Part shown: positions 5,922 to 15,083 of the stretch, piece after piece
Numbering within the stretch: the first letter of the stretch is position 1
How the letters are laid out: every line of letters starts with the position of its first letter
NCBI GenBank assembly: GCA_024639455.1
Contig: JAHEIH010000012.1
Coordinates: 12,194 to 53,842, forward strand
Direction: 5' to 3'
DNA length: 41,649 nucleotides
Source: Cellvibrionales bacterium
GTDB taxonomy: Bacteria; Pseudomonadota; Gammaproteobacteria; Pseudomonadales; JAHEIH01
Position numbers and translations under genes: made by a program
Notes under the pieces: model-generated
Told to the model about the DNA's origin: nothing
Database searches by the model: none
Seen by the model: the letters and a program-made list of their open reading frames with translations, nothing else

Positions 5922-8831
5922 TTAGTCGTTATCGATACAGCCGAATGACGCTGTTGCTAATACATTGCCTGCTCGCTCAGGAACGGCAACAGTCACCGTG
6001 ACAAGACCTGACGTTTTGTCGGTCGACGTATCTTCACCGAGGAACACATCAAAGGCATGGTTACCGAAAGCGTTGGTATCAACAAATTCATAACTACTTA
6101 CGCCCTGCACTTCGCAGTTATCGAAACTGACACTGACAGTGGTGCCGCCGGGTAAACGACCATTAAAGAGGTCTGAGATATAGATGCGGCGCGTATTTGA
6201 ATTGTCGTTGTCGGTAATATCCACACCTACATCCGAACCGCTGAGCAGCACGTTACTTGTTGAATAAATACCAATGAATGGACTAGAGCCGCCTACATTT
6301 AGGGTCAAACTATCGCTAACAGTAATCAAGTCACGAGAACAAACCGTTGCAGCAGCACCATCGGGGCAGAGCGTGCCATTATAGACACCATTGGCGTAGT
6401 CGTAGGTACCATCATCATCGAAATCGACAAACTCTTCTTCTTCACCACCGCTCTGCCAATTAGCACAAACTGTAGCAGCTGAAACACTAGCGCCGCTTAC
6501 GATAACTGAACTTGAGACGCCTGCCGATGCCGCTCTCACTTGAGTAGGACTGATACAAGCACCGACGGTATTCATGTTACCAAACACACCGTCTTCGTTG
6601 TGATCGATGTAGGCTTCTGGCATATCGACAAATTCTTCGCCCTCATCGTACTGGCCATTTCCGTTGGCATCGACAAAACTTTCTTCACCAATGGCATAAG
6701 CAAGAATGGTAGACCGACCACCAAATACTTGGCCAGGGTACGTTGGCGTAGCTGCATTTGTATCAGCAATCACACTCGTAAAACTGCCACCGGTGACATT
6801 GGCTACATTGGTGTTAGCCAAAGACAAGACGGGGCAAGGGACGCCAAATGGTACCGCGCCACCTAAAGACGCTGGCTCACCGCCATTCCATCCTGTACTG
6901 CCACTCATCAAATCTGCCGTGCCATCCATATTAGAATCACACTGGCGGTTACCTAAATTTGGCACTGGGCCAGTATTAACGGTGTTATCAGGTGTGCGAG
7001 GGTTCTGGCTATTCCAGGTGACTGAACAGGTCCCACCAGATGTAGAACATGTATCGACGATACGACCATATTCAGTAGTAAAATTAACTGAAGTGCCATC
7101 GGGTACAGGGTTGTTAAATGCATCCGCCGCACGAAGATTCAAGGTGGACTCAAACCCATCGAAATCATAACCTGCCGGTGTCAAAATAGTGGCGCTTAGC
7201 GACATCGAGTTTTGATCCGCTAGCCCCGTACTGACAATCAAACTATCGGACACACTGCTAATATCTACCCCGTTAACCGTAATCGTAGCCACTGCCCTTA
7301 CAGACGTAGCAACGGTTCCGGCATTGACGATAACTGACACTCGGCCTTCGGCATTCGAGGTCAAACGCTCATCAGCAGTTGCAATGTCAGCATTTTCAAG
7401 CAGCATACCGTCATCATTAAGATCACCGGTTAAATTAATACCACCCGTCACCGTGCTAAGTTCCACGGAAACCGGCTCACCTGACTTCGGCTGACCTGCT
7501 TGGTCGATGACTTCGTAGATTAATGTCGCAAATTCCTGACGATTGTTACCACCTGTACCTGCCATTGCAATCGAAGTTGGTGTGGCTGAAACAAAGCGAA
7601 TAGAGTTTGCAGGGGCATCTTCAACACTCAATGATCCTAGTGCTGTTACGTCCGCTAATTCAACCACCGTTGCCTGAATACTATCCGAGGTTGCACAGCC
7701 CGTTGCCTCGTAGGTTGCTGCCGCACGACCGTTGATTGTTTGCACACCCGTATCAATACGTGCATCACCCGAAGAAGCGCAGCTACTGGTGAAATTGATG
7801 GTCAGCGGTGTAGTGAACAAGTTGTCTTCGTAGTCGAAGACCGACACAGACAACGAGGCGGTACCCGCAGGAGATAAGGTCACAGAACCATCCGTTGCTC
7901 CGTTAACGCCAATCACCCCAGGATTTGCCGCGCTGAAGCCGAGCGCAAGATTAACCGCGCCTACCGAGAAGGTATTACTCACAGAATCTTCGGCCACGGT
8001 GGCTGTCACGGTACCCGCTGCACCGGGATCACTACCGCCCGATGCGATGGTGGCATAGGCAACCCCATTACCATTGGTAAGAACTTGGCCGCTGGCGGGA
8101 GTTAATGCCCCCGCTGTACTTTCGATGGTGACGATAGCGCCATCCAATGGAACATCGTTGGCATTGAGCACACGCACCACAAACAACGAGGTTTGCACTG
8201 CATTAATTGAATACTCTCCCTCATCTGACCGCGCCGCATCAAATTCGGTCAGGCTTCCGACAAAATCAGTCACTGCTGCCACAGTGCCCTCAGCATCTAA
8301 CACTGACATCGGATAGATTCGACCTTCAAGCTGAAGACCGGCGGATGCATTAACTGCTGCAATCGTAGCACTGTAGGTTTGGCGAGCTGTCGCCGAACTG
8401 CCATCATCGGCGGTGTATACAACTGTAATAGCACCCGCTTCGCCTTCTTCAGAACCGGTGACATCGATCTGAACGGTAGCTACGCCACTACCATTAGTCG
8501 ACACCGTACCTGAACTTGGGAACAGCGCTCCTAAACTTGCCGAGGCCTCAACCAATTCATCTGAAACCGGCGCGCCATCTGCATCCAACACGGTAATCTC
8601 GAGTGTGCGAGGCTCTGTATCGAGAACAATGTTACCCGTTTGACTGTAATTAGCTTCCCAAGCCAATGAAATAGATGGTGAGGCGGTCGTATCACCCGTA
8701 TCGACAGTGCCACCTCCGCTAGGAGAAGGCGCCCCAGCCGGCCCACTGCCACCACAAGCGGCGACCATAGCCAACATTAGAATTGAAGACAGGGTATTTC
8801 TGATATTTTTAGCAACACGCAACACAGGCAT
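5922..8831 (-). CDS. Large secreted lipoprotein with Ig-like (Big) domains
   Basis: A 969-residue protein starting at ATG 8829-8831, preceded by a strong GGAGG. The signal peptide ends in a lipobox, V-A-A-C near residue 28, followed by a Gly/Ser/Pro-rich linker with GGSGPAG. The rest is a chain of about five bacterial Ig-like (Big_1/invasin-like) modules, recognisable by recurring patterns such as VLDADGAPVS, TNGSGVATV, VLNANDVPLD and TNGNGVAYATI. Around residues 690-790 are Asp-rich stretches like DANGNGQYDEGEEFVD and DHNEDGVFGN that resemble calcium-binding turns. Conserved Cys pairs suggest disulfides. It probably acts in the periplasm or at the cell surface as an adhesin or structural lipoprotein; no enzymatic domain is visible. 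It is divergent from tamA. Confidence 0.8.
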   Translation of the reverse strand: MPVLRVAKNIRNTLSSILMLAMVAACGGSGPAGAPSPSGGGTVDTGDTTASPSISLAWEANYSQTGNIVLDTEPRTLEITVLDADGAPVSDELVEASASLGALFPSSGTVSTNGSGVATVQIDVTGSEEGEAGAITVVYTADDGSSATARQTYSATIAAVNASAGLQLEGRIYPMSVLDAEGTVAAVTDFVGSLTEFDAARSDEGEYSINAVQTSLFVVRVLNANDVPLDGAIVTIESTAGALTPASGQVLTNGNGVAYATIASGGSDPGAAGTVTATVAEDSVSNTFSVGAVNLALGFSAANPGVIGVNGATDGSVTLSPAGTASLSVSVFDYEDNLFTTPLTINFTSSCASSGDARIDTGVQTINGRAAATYEATGCATSDSIQATVVELADVTALGSLSVEDAPANSIRFVSATPTSIAMAGTGGNNRQEFATLIYEVIDQAGQPKSGEPVSVELSTVTGGINLTGDLNDDGMLLENADIATADERLTSNAEGRVSVIVNAGTVATSVRAVATITVNGVDISSVSDSLIVSTGLADQNSMSLSATILTPAGYDFDGFESTLNLRAADAFNNPVPDGTSVNFTTEYGRIVDTCSTSGGTCSVTWNSQNPRTPDNTVNTGPVPNLGNRQCDSNMDGTADLMSGSTGWNGGEPASLGGAVPFGVPCPVLSLANTNVANVTGGSFTSVIADTNAATPTYPGQVFGGRSTILAYAIGEESFVDANGNGQYDEGEEFVDMPEAYIDHNEDGVFGNMNTVGACISPTQVRAASAGVSSSVIVSGASVSAATVCANWQSGGEEEEFVDFDDDGTYDYANGVYNGTLCPDGAAATVCSRDLITVSDSLTLNVGGSSPFIGIYSTSNVLLSGSDVGVDITDNDNSNTRRIYISDLFNGRLPGGTTVSVSFDNCEVQGVSSYEFVDTNAFGNHAFDVFLGEDTSTDKTSGLVTVTVAVPERAGNVLATASFGCIDND

Positions 8832-9006
8832 GTAGATTTCCTCCGTGAACTCACCACGTATATACCGATGACTCGGTATAAAACTCACTTTCAGCATAGA
8901 CCATATTTTTTAAATTCTCTGAAAAATTCCCTTAGATCAAACTTAATTGAATAAATAAGCACTGCGTCTGTCGAGCGATGGGTTTTACGACTAGAATAAA
9001 GCCACC

Positions 9007-10797
9007 ATGGATGATTCTTACACGATGCCTGACAACCAATTTCGCCCTCGCTCAATCCCCCTCTTCGTTCTGCTGGCAATAGGCTTTTGGCCGGTATCGC
9101 TGTGCTTTGCTGAACTTAACGTCTCGGGTATCGACAGCGATTTGGCGGCGGCGGTGGTTGAGCAATCACCGCTGAATGGAGCGGCCTGCGACGCGCCCAA
9201 TTGGTGGGTGGAAAAACAATTGGATAAAACCCAAGTAATTGCTGGGCAGCTCTTGGAAACGCAGGGGTTTTATCAATCGTCGTTTGAGCATCAGCAAAGC
9301 ACTGAGAAGGATTGCTGGCAGGCGCAACTGAAGATTATACCCGGCACGCAAGCGATCTATCGTTCGGTTCTGCTCGACGGTATCGACACCCTGCAGTTTA
9401 ATAGCGATCAGCTGGCCACCTTTGTTCCTCAAACGGGGTCGGGCTTTACCCACGCCAGCTATGAAGACATCAAGTCTAATGTCATCAGCCAAGCCCACGC
9501 TATGGGATACTTGGATGCCCATTGGCAAACCAACAAGGTCACGGTGCAGATCCCACGCGAGGACGCTGAAACCTCGGTCAGCGAGCAAACTACTGCCGAC
9601 GTAGCGTTGCTACTTTCCCCTGGGCCGCGCTATCGCTTTGGGAGTCTTGAACACCACATTGACAACATCGACCCAGACTTTCTAGCGAAGTTTTACGATA
9701 TGCGCCCGGGCGATCCCTTTACCCGCCAGGCATTAGACGAGGCCTATCAAAACTTGATGTCGACAGGCTATCTCGGTGCATTGGCTATTACCCCCCAGTA
9801 CGATCAGGCCAGCGAACACGTCGTGCCAGTGTTAGTAGAAGGCGCTCCGGCTCGCAAACGAACCTATGAAATTGGCGCCGGTTACGCCACCGATAGCGGC
9901 CCTCGCACCCGTGGCGAAGTTCGCTGGCGACGCATCAATGATCGCGGCGACCGCGCCCGTCTGACTGCCATGCTGGCTAATAAAGAAAGCGTACTCAGCG
10001 GCGAATACCGTCGCGCCGATGAAGATGACCCCCGCAATCGCTGGCTAAGTCTGGGGGCCAGTTATGAGTTCGATGAGCCTGATACCTACAAGCGTGAGAA
10101 GACCGCGATTACCGCGACACAAAGCCTGCGCCGTGAAGATAAATGGCTGCGTACCCATGTGGTGCAATATTCTTCGGAGGTGTGGCGCATCGCCGACACC
10201 GACGGCGACACCCAGTTGCTGAGTATTGGCCAAGGCTGGCAGCGCAGCCTGGGCGAAGGGCGCGGACGCCTTGCCAGTGGTCGCTCGTTGAATTTAATTT
10301 GGCGCGCGGCCGCCAAAGCCGCGGGATCCGACATCGATGTGCTACAGATGCAGGCCGCCTATAAAACCATTTATACCCTATCGCCCAAATGGCGTTTGCT
10401 AGGCCGAGTCCACATGGGCATCAACGTGGTAGATGATCTCGATTTACTCCCTCCAGATCTGCGTTTTTTTGCTGGCGGCGATAACAGCGTGCGCGGTTAC
10501 GACTTAGACACCTTAGGAGACATTCGCGTTGTCAACGGCGAATCCGTCGTTATTGGCGGCAAGCGCATCATCGATGGCTCTATCGAGCTAGACCGCGCCA
10601 TCCGTAAAGATTGGTCAGCGGCGCTATTTGTCGACGCCGGCAGCGCGTTCAATAACGCCCCGGACTTGGCAATAGGCGCCGGAGTGGGTGCGCGCTGGTA
10701 TTCACCGCTCGGGCCAATCCGCATCGATATTGCCCATGGTTTTGATGGGCTGAACCCTGGCTGGCGTTTACACATTAGCTTTGGAGCAGAGCTATGA
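9007..10797 (+). CDS. tamA: Autotransporter assembly factor TamA (BamA/Omp85 family)
   Basis: A 596-residue outer-membrane protein. After a signal peptide (hydrophobic IPLFVLLAIGFWPV, cut near CFA-EL), three POTRA repeats run to about residue 270, followed by a 16-strand Omp85 barrel. Barrel traits include GAGYATDSGPRTRGEVRW, the FAGGDNSVRGYDLDTLG motif containing the conserved RGY of lid loop 6, and a C-terminal strand ending WRLHISFGAEL. With TamB it inserts autotransporters and other outer-membrane proteins. ATG 9007 is used; ATG 9025 (MPDNQF) is an alternative and neither has a good ribosome site. A TAGAAT hexamer at 8992-8997 would start transcripts almost at the first ATG. The stop overlaps tamB by four bases. 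Confidence 0.93.
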   Translation: MDDSYTMPDNQFRPRSIPLFVLLAIGFWPVSLCFAELNVSGIDSDLAAAVVEQSPLNGAACDAPNWWVEKQLDKTQVIAGQLLETQGFYQSSFEHQQSTEKDCWQAQLKIIPGTQAIYRSVLLDGIDTLQFNSDQLATFVPQTGSGFTHASYEDIKSNVISQAHAMGYLDAHWQTNKVTVQIPREDAETSVSEQTTADVALLLSPGPRYRFGSLEHHIDNIDPDFLAKFYDMRPGDPFTRQALDEAYQNLMSTGYLGALAITPQYDQASEHVVPVLVEGAPARKRTYEIGAGYATDSGPRTRGEVRWRRINDRGDRARLTAMLANKESVLSGEYRRADEDDPRNRWLSLGASYEFDEPDTYKREKTAITATQSLRREDKWLRTHVVQYSSEVWRIADTDGDTQLLSIGQGWQRSLGEGRGRLASGRSLNLIWRAAAKAAGSDIDVLQMQAAYKTIYTLSPKWRLLGRVHMGINVVDDLDLLPPDLRFFAGGDNSVRGYDLDTLGDIRVVNGESVVIGGKRIIDGSIELDRAIRKDWSAALFVDAGSAFNNAPDLAIGAGVGARWYSPLGPIRIDIAHGFDGLNPGWRLHISFGAEL

Positions 10798-13700
10798 TCG
10801 CCCCTACAAAACGCCGGTTGCGCTGGCGCCGCTGGATCGCCGCCACTTTGATTGCACTTGGCAGCGTCCTGATGAGCCTGTATATGGTGCTTGCCACCAA
10901 CGACGGTTCGCGCTGGCTGATTCAAAAAGTCGGCACGTCGGTACCCTATAGCACGACCGATATTAGCGGCAACGTGATCAGTGGACTTAACATTGGTCAC
11001 TTGAGCATGGCGCTTCCCAGTGCAGCCATAAGCGTCAAAAACGCCAGCATTAATCTCGATCTTTGGCCATTGCTGTTCGCCCAAGAATTGCGCATTGCCT
11101 CATTGAGTATCGAGTCGCTGACAGTAGCCACGCGCCCCGCCGAGCAGGCCAATAGCGATACCTCGCTACCTTTATTACCCGCACTACCGGTACGCGCCGT
11201 GCTAAACAAGCTATCGCTAGACACTATCGTCATTGATGACGCTGTGCCCATGGGTCTAGCTATGGATAGCCTTAGCTTGATCGATCAACGCCTCAAATGG
11301 CAACGCTTAACCTTTACCCGTGCCGATCTAACGCTGCAAAGCTCTGGGGAATGGCTGGCCAACGCCCTCACCCAACAACTCAAAACCAAGACGCGCTGGT
11401 CGATGGGTTCTATGGGGGGTGAATTAGTCGGTGAAGGGCCACTTAAGGCCTGGAAACTCAACCACAGCTTCAGCGCCGGTGAAGCGCTGGGAAGCGGCAA
11501 GGTGTTTAGTGATGGCAGCCTGAAAGTGCTCGCCGTCGACGATGTCAACGTCATTCTAAACAACCAAATCAGCGGCATCCAAGGCCCTGGCTGGTCTATT
11601 GGTAGCGAGCAACTCACTGTGAATACTGATTTGACGACATTCACCGTGAGTGGCAACATCGTTTTAAATAGCGAACACGCCGGCGATGTAAACGGGAACA
11701 TCCAAGCTAGCGGCACCCTTGCCAAAGGCGCGACCATCACCCTGGACGTTGCGGCTCTTAGCGGCAAAGCACAACTCAACAGCCAAGTCGACTGGCAACC
11801 CACCGTAAATATCATTGGCGAGATCCAAGGCCGCGGCCTTCGACTAGACCAACTGGCGGCATGGCCCTTAAATAGTCAGGCCATGACCGCCTTAAACATT
11901 CGTTTTGCTGCGCAGCAGAATGGCGAAGTGATCCATTGGCAGGTCCCAAAAGCCGCCCTTGACGGTGTGCTGGGTGATGCTCCACTCACCGTTGAAGCCC
12001 GAGCGAAAGGTACGCCGGACAATTTTCACCTTGAACACCTTTTCCTGAGGCACCTCGGAAATTGGTTAGAGGGTCGCGGCGATCTTATTGTCCAACAAGC
12101 CGCCATGCAATTTACCGCCAACTTCGACGACATTAGCCCCTACCGTGCGGGGCTTCAAGGTGATGCGGTGGTGAACGGCAAGGTTCAAACCGCGCTCGAT
12201 AATTGGCAGCACGGCAGCCAGATCGCCATTGAACTCAACAGTCGACAACTGCAAGCCGGCGATACTCACCTGGGTGGCTTGTCTTTACAGCTCAACAACA
12301 GTGGCCAGCAGTTGAATGGTCAATTAAGCGCAGCTTTCATCCACAGCGGTGATATCGCGTTGGAGGATTTTAAACATAGTTTAGAGGGTGATATCGGTCA
12401 CGATAGTGTCAGTGTCGCCGGCACTGGCGGCGGGCAACTGATTATCGGCGGGCAGCGTTTCCCTCTGCCCTCCCCCACCAGCCAATGGCGCTGGTATCGC
12501 CAGGGTGAATCTCTGCTAGATATCAACCTGCAAGCCAGCGATGACCGCTTTAGCTTGCTCGCTAATGCCAATATTGACCGACAACAACAATTGCTAGCTA
12601 ATGCTGAGCTGGCCGTTACTTCCCTGCAATGGCTGAGCGATTTCAACCCGCGATTGGAAACCCTCGATGGCAGCGCTCAGCTTCACGCCGAGATAAACGG
12701 CTCGCTTGTCTCAACGGACGAACTAAACATCACCAGTCAGTTTAGCGTCGATGCCCCGGCCATCTCATTGATCGATCCCGCCATACGACTTAACAGCAAC
12801 CGTATCGAAGGGGCATTGTTGCGCGATGGTCGCTTTACTTTTAGCGGTCACGCACAACAGGGTGAAAAACCCATCGCTCTGATGGGTAGCGGCCAGTTGC
12901 TAGGCGACAACTCACCGACGTTGCAGGTTTCGCTCAACGCCGAGGGCCTGCGCGCCACCACCCCCAAAGTAGAAATCGCCGTTTCACCCAACCTCAACCT
13001 TGCCATTGATCCGAGCTTGGTGAAGGTGCGTGGCAGCATTGCGGTCCCCCTAGCTGATATCGAAGTTAGCCAATTGCCCAACCCCAGCTTCACCCGCTCT
13101 GATGACGTGTTCGTGGTAGGTCGTAAAGCACCAGAAACAAGAACCAGCATGCAACAAGATATCGACGTCACGCTGCGACTCGACGATAAAGTGGTGATAA
13201 AGGCGGCGGGGCTGGCAACTAAATTGCGCGGCGAATTACGCTACAGTTCAGTCACTGGGCGCCCAGCGCAACTGCAAGGCAAATTGGACTTAGTCGATGG
13301 CAGCCTGAGTTCGCAGAACGGCGATCTATCGATCAAACGCGGCAGCCTGATTTTCAGCGGCAGCACTGATAACCCTGGAGTTGATATTATCGCCGTGCGC
13401 AAGATCGATTCACCCGCCATCGAGGTTGGCCTGCACATTACCGGCACGGTGAAAGACCTGCGCACGGCTATTATTTCGATTCCAGCCATCGATCAAACCA
13501 AGGCGTTATCTTACTTGGTGTTCGGGCGCGACATTAGCCAAGACGATGGCGACAGTGGCAACAGCAACGCACAACTAATGAGCGCCGCTATTAGCCTGGG
13601 GATTGGCCAGTCCAGCAGTTTGATGCAAAACCTCAAGCGCAGTACGGGATTGGACGAATTGGCCGCCGTCGCTAACGACAGCGGCTCGGCCTCATTGATT

Positions 13701-13865
13701 GCAGGCAAACAAATTAACAGCCGACTCTACGCCCGCTATCGCTACGACATGGCCGAGGCATTGGGAGTATTGTTGCTGCGCTACCGTCTAAGCCAGCGCT
13801 GGACGTTGGAAGCCGAAAGCGGCGCCGATAACTCTATCGATGCGCTATATCGACTGGGCGACTAG
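10794..13865 (+). CDS. tamB: Translocation and assembly module protein TamB
   Basis: A 1023-residue AsmA-like/TamB protein, shorter than the ~1250-residue E. coli protein. It has an N-terminal signal anchor (about residues 14-35, WIAATLIALGSVLMSLYMVL), a very long repetitive beta-rich body that in the family forms a hydrophobic groove bridging the periplasm, and the conserved C-terminal TamB domain (DUF490) with KLRGELRY, QGKLDLVDG, SIKRGSLIFSG, KALSYLVFGRD and a final RYRYDM..ALGVLLLRYRLSQRW barrel-like part. It works with TamA in outer-membrane protein insertion, and relatives are implicated in phospholipid transport. ATG overlaps the tamA stop (ATGA), indicating coupled translation. Confidence 0.92.
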   Translation: MIAPTKRRLRWRRWIAATLIALGSVLMSLYMVLATNDGSRWLIQKVGTSVPYSTTDISGNVISGLNIGHLSMALPSAAISVKNASINLDLWPLLFAQELRIASLSIESLTVATRPAEQANSDTSLPLLPALPVRAVLNKLSLDTIVIDDAVPMGLAMDSLSLIDQRLKWQRLTFTRADLTLQSSGEWLANALTQQLKTKTRWSMGSMGGELVGEGPLKAWKLNHSFSAGEALGSGKVFSDGSLKVLAVDDVNVILNNQISGIQGPGWSIGSEQLTVNTDLTTFTVSGNIVLNSEHAGDVNGNIQASGTLAKGATITLDVAALSGKAQLNSQVDWQPTVNIIGEIQGRGLRLDQLAAWPLNSQAMTALNIRFAAQQNGEVIHWQVPKAALDGVLGDAPLTVEARAKGTPDNFHLEHLFLRHLGNWLEGRGDLIVQQAAMQFTANFDDISPYRAGLQGDAVVNGKVQTALDNWQHGSQIAIELNSRQLQAGDTHLGGLSLQLNNSGQQLNGQLSAAFIHSGDIALEDFKHSLEGDIGHDSVSVAGTGGGQLIIGGQRFPLPSPTSQWRWYRQGESLLDINLQASDDRFSLLANANIDRQQQLLANAELAVTSLQWLSDFNPRLETLDGSAQLHAEINGSLVSTDELNITSQFSVDAPAISLIDPAIRLNSNRIEGALLRDGRFTFSGHAQQGEKPIALMGSGQLLGDNSPTLQVSLNAEGLRATTPKVEIAVSPNLNLAIDPSLVKVRGSIAVPLADIEVSQLPNPSFTRSDDVFVVGRKAPETRTSMQQDIDVTLRLDDKVVIKAAGLATKLRGELRYSSVTGRPAQLQGKLDLVDGSLSSQNGDLSIKRGSLIFSGSTDNPGVDIIAVRKIDSPAIEVGLHITGTVKDLRTAIISIPAIDQTKALSYLVFGRDISQDDGDSGNSNAQLMSAAISLGIGQSSSLMQNLKRSTGLDELAAVANDSGSASLIAGKQINSRLYARYRYDMAEALGVLLLRYRLSQRWTLEAESGADNSIDALYRLGD

Positions 13866-13868
13866 CCA

Positions 13869-14804
13869 CTAATTAAACTGCAGCATGCTCCCCGCCTGAT
13901 TGAACTGCAACATCAATGGGTTGGCACGCGCCAATGGTTTAAGCAAATCTTGAAGCGACATCAGTCTTGCGTAAAATAGCCTTGCCCCACATGACAGCCC
14001 ATTTTCGCGAGTGTGGCTGCCTGAACGTCGTCCTCAATACCTTCTGCCACAATGGCGAAATCAAATATCTTGGCCAAATTGATAACATTAGGCACCCAGT
14101 TTATCGAGGGCTTGCTGGAGGGTAAGTCCAGCAATGGAGACATGAAAAAACTCGGCGACTTCTGGTGCCACATGACAGATCACACCACCGGGATCTAACT
14201 GTACTTGCCCGCTGGCTAAACTTTCTGCCACTTGACGGTAAGCATCATTGACCGCCGTGAGCTCTGCCTTATCTTTTAGCAAACGTTCGTGCTTGTATTG
14301 CAGCACCATGCGGCGCTGGTGCGCACGCAGTAAACCTTCAACTTGCAACGCAAAGGCCGATAAAAGCGACAATTCATCGCTGGTAAATTCCCGCGGCATA
14401 AAATCCACCACGCACAAACTACCTACAACAAACTCGCCATCGGGGCGGATAGGAATTCCCATATAACTACGAATGAAGGGCTCACCCGTAACCATTGGAT
14501 AATCCCTAAAGCGTGGATCATGCTTGGCATCATCAACCATCAATATACGCCCATCGTTCACCACGTGCTGGCAAAACGACACCTCGCGACTGGCTTCACA
14601 AATATCCAATCCAACCACGGACTTAAACCACCGGCGGTTTTCGTCAACCAAACTAATCAATACAATAGGAACGTTAAGCATAGACGCCGCCCACGACGTA
14701 AGATTATCGAAGATCTCTTCGTTTTCCGTATCGAGGATATTTAAACTACGCAAAAATTCTAGACGAAGTTTTTCCGTGTTGCTATGTATTGAACTTATCG
14801 CCAT
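13869..14804 (-). pseudogene. Decayed GAF-PAS-(GGDEF)-EAL c-di-GMP signalling gene
   Basis: The 5' part (14804-14088) encodes an intact GAF domain (SWAASMLNVPIVLISLVDE, DICEASREVSFCQHVV, YMGIPIRPDGEFVVGSLCVVD), a coiled linker and the start of a PAS-like domain, then stops at TAA. Directly after, in another frame, is the C-terminal piece of an EAL phosphodiesterase: VINLAKIFDFAIVAEGIED, then KMGCHVGQGYF. A second frame change follows and the expected tail (LMSLQDLLKPLARANP) runs to a stop at 13869-13871. GGDEF and most of EAL are missing. The simplest reading is an internal deletion plus frameshifts. The GAF part has an AGGTAA ribosome site and may still give a 238-residue protein. It converges with tamB, four bases apart. 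Confidence 0.8.
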
Positions 14805-15083
14805 GTGAGTTACCTATTCATAACACAAGCATGCGCCTTTCATAGAACATTAGCAAAGCAATCTCGATAATTTTTAACAAAAATGTATCAAAGCCCAGAA
14901 AAACATAGTTCTTGATATCGTCGAACAGCGAATTCAGCCCTTTAGGAGGCCATATTTTGTGCTCCTGTGTCGTTATTTAACTAGGCTTGGTCGTCTTGGC
15001 TAAGGCAAAATATAAGATGCGACTTAAAATGCTGCACATAATTTAGATAAAATTAACCAAATAGTTTAATTACGAGGTACACC
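14805..15083. other. Intergenic region upstream of ETF-QO
   Basis: About 280 AT-rich bases between two divergent genes, presumably carrying the promoters of both. A short imperfect inverted repeat, AATTAACCAAATAGTTTAATT, lies at about 15053-15073, right upstream of the ETF-QO ribosome site, where it could serve as an operator. I see no RNA gene or reading frame of note. Confidence 0.3.

Noticed and set aside
11285-11815. 176-codon frame antisense to tamB
   Set aside because: It is fully inside tamB, the protein resembles no family, and tamB is supported by homology through this stretch.
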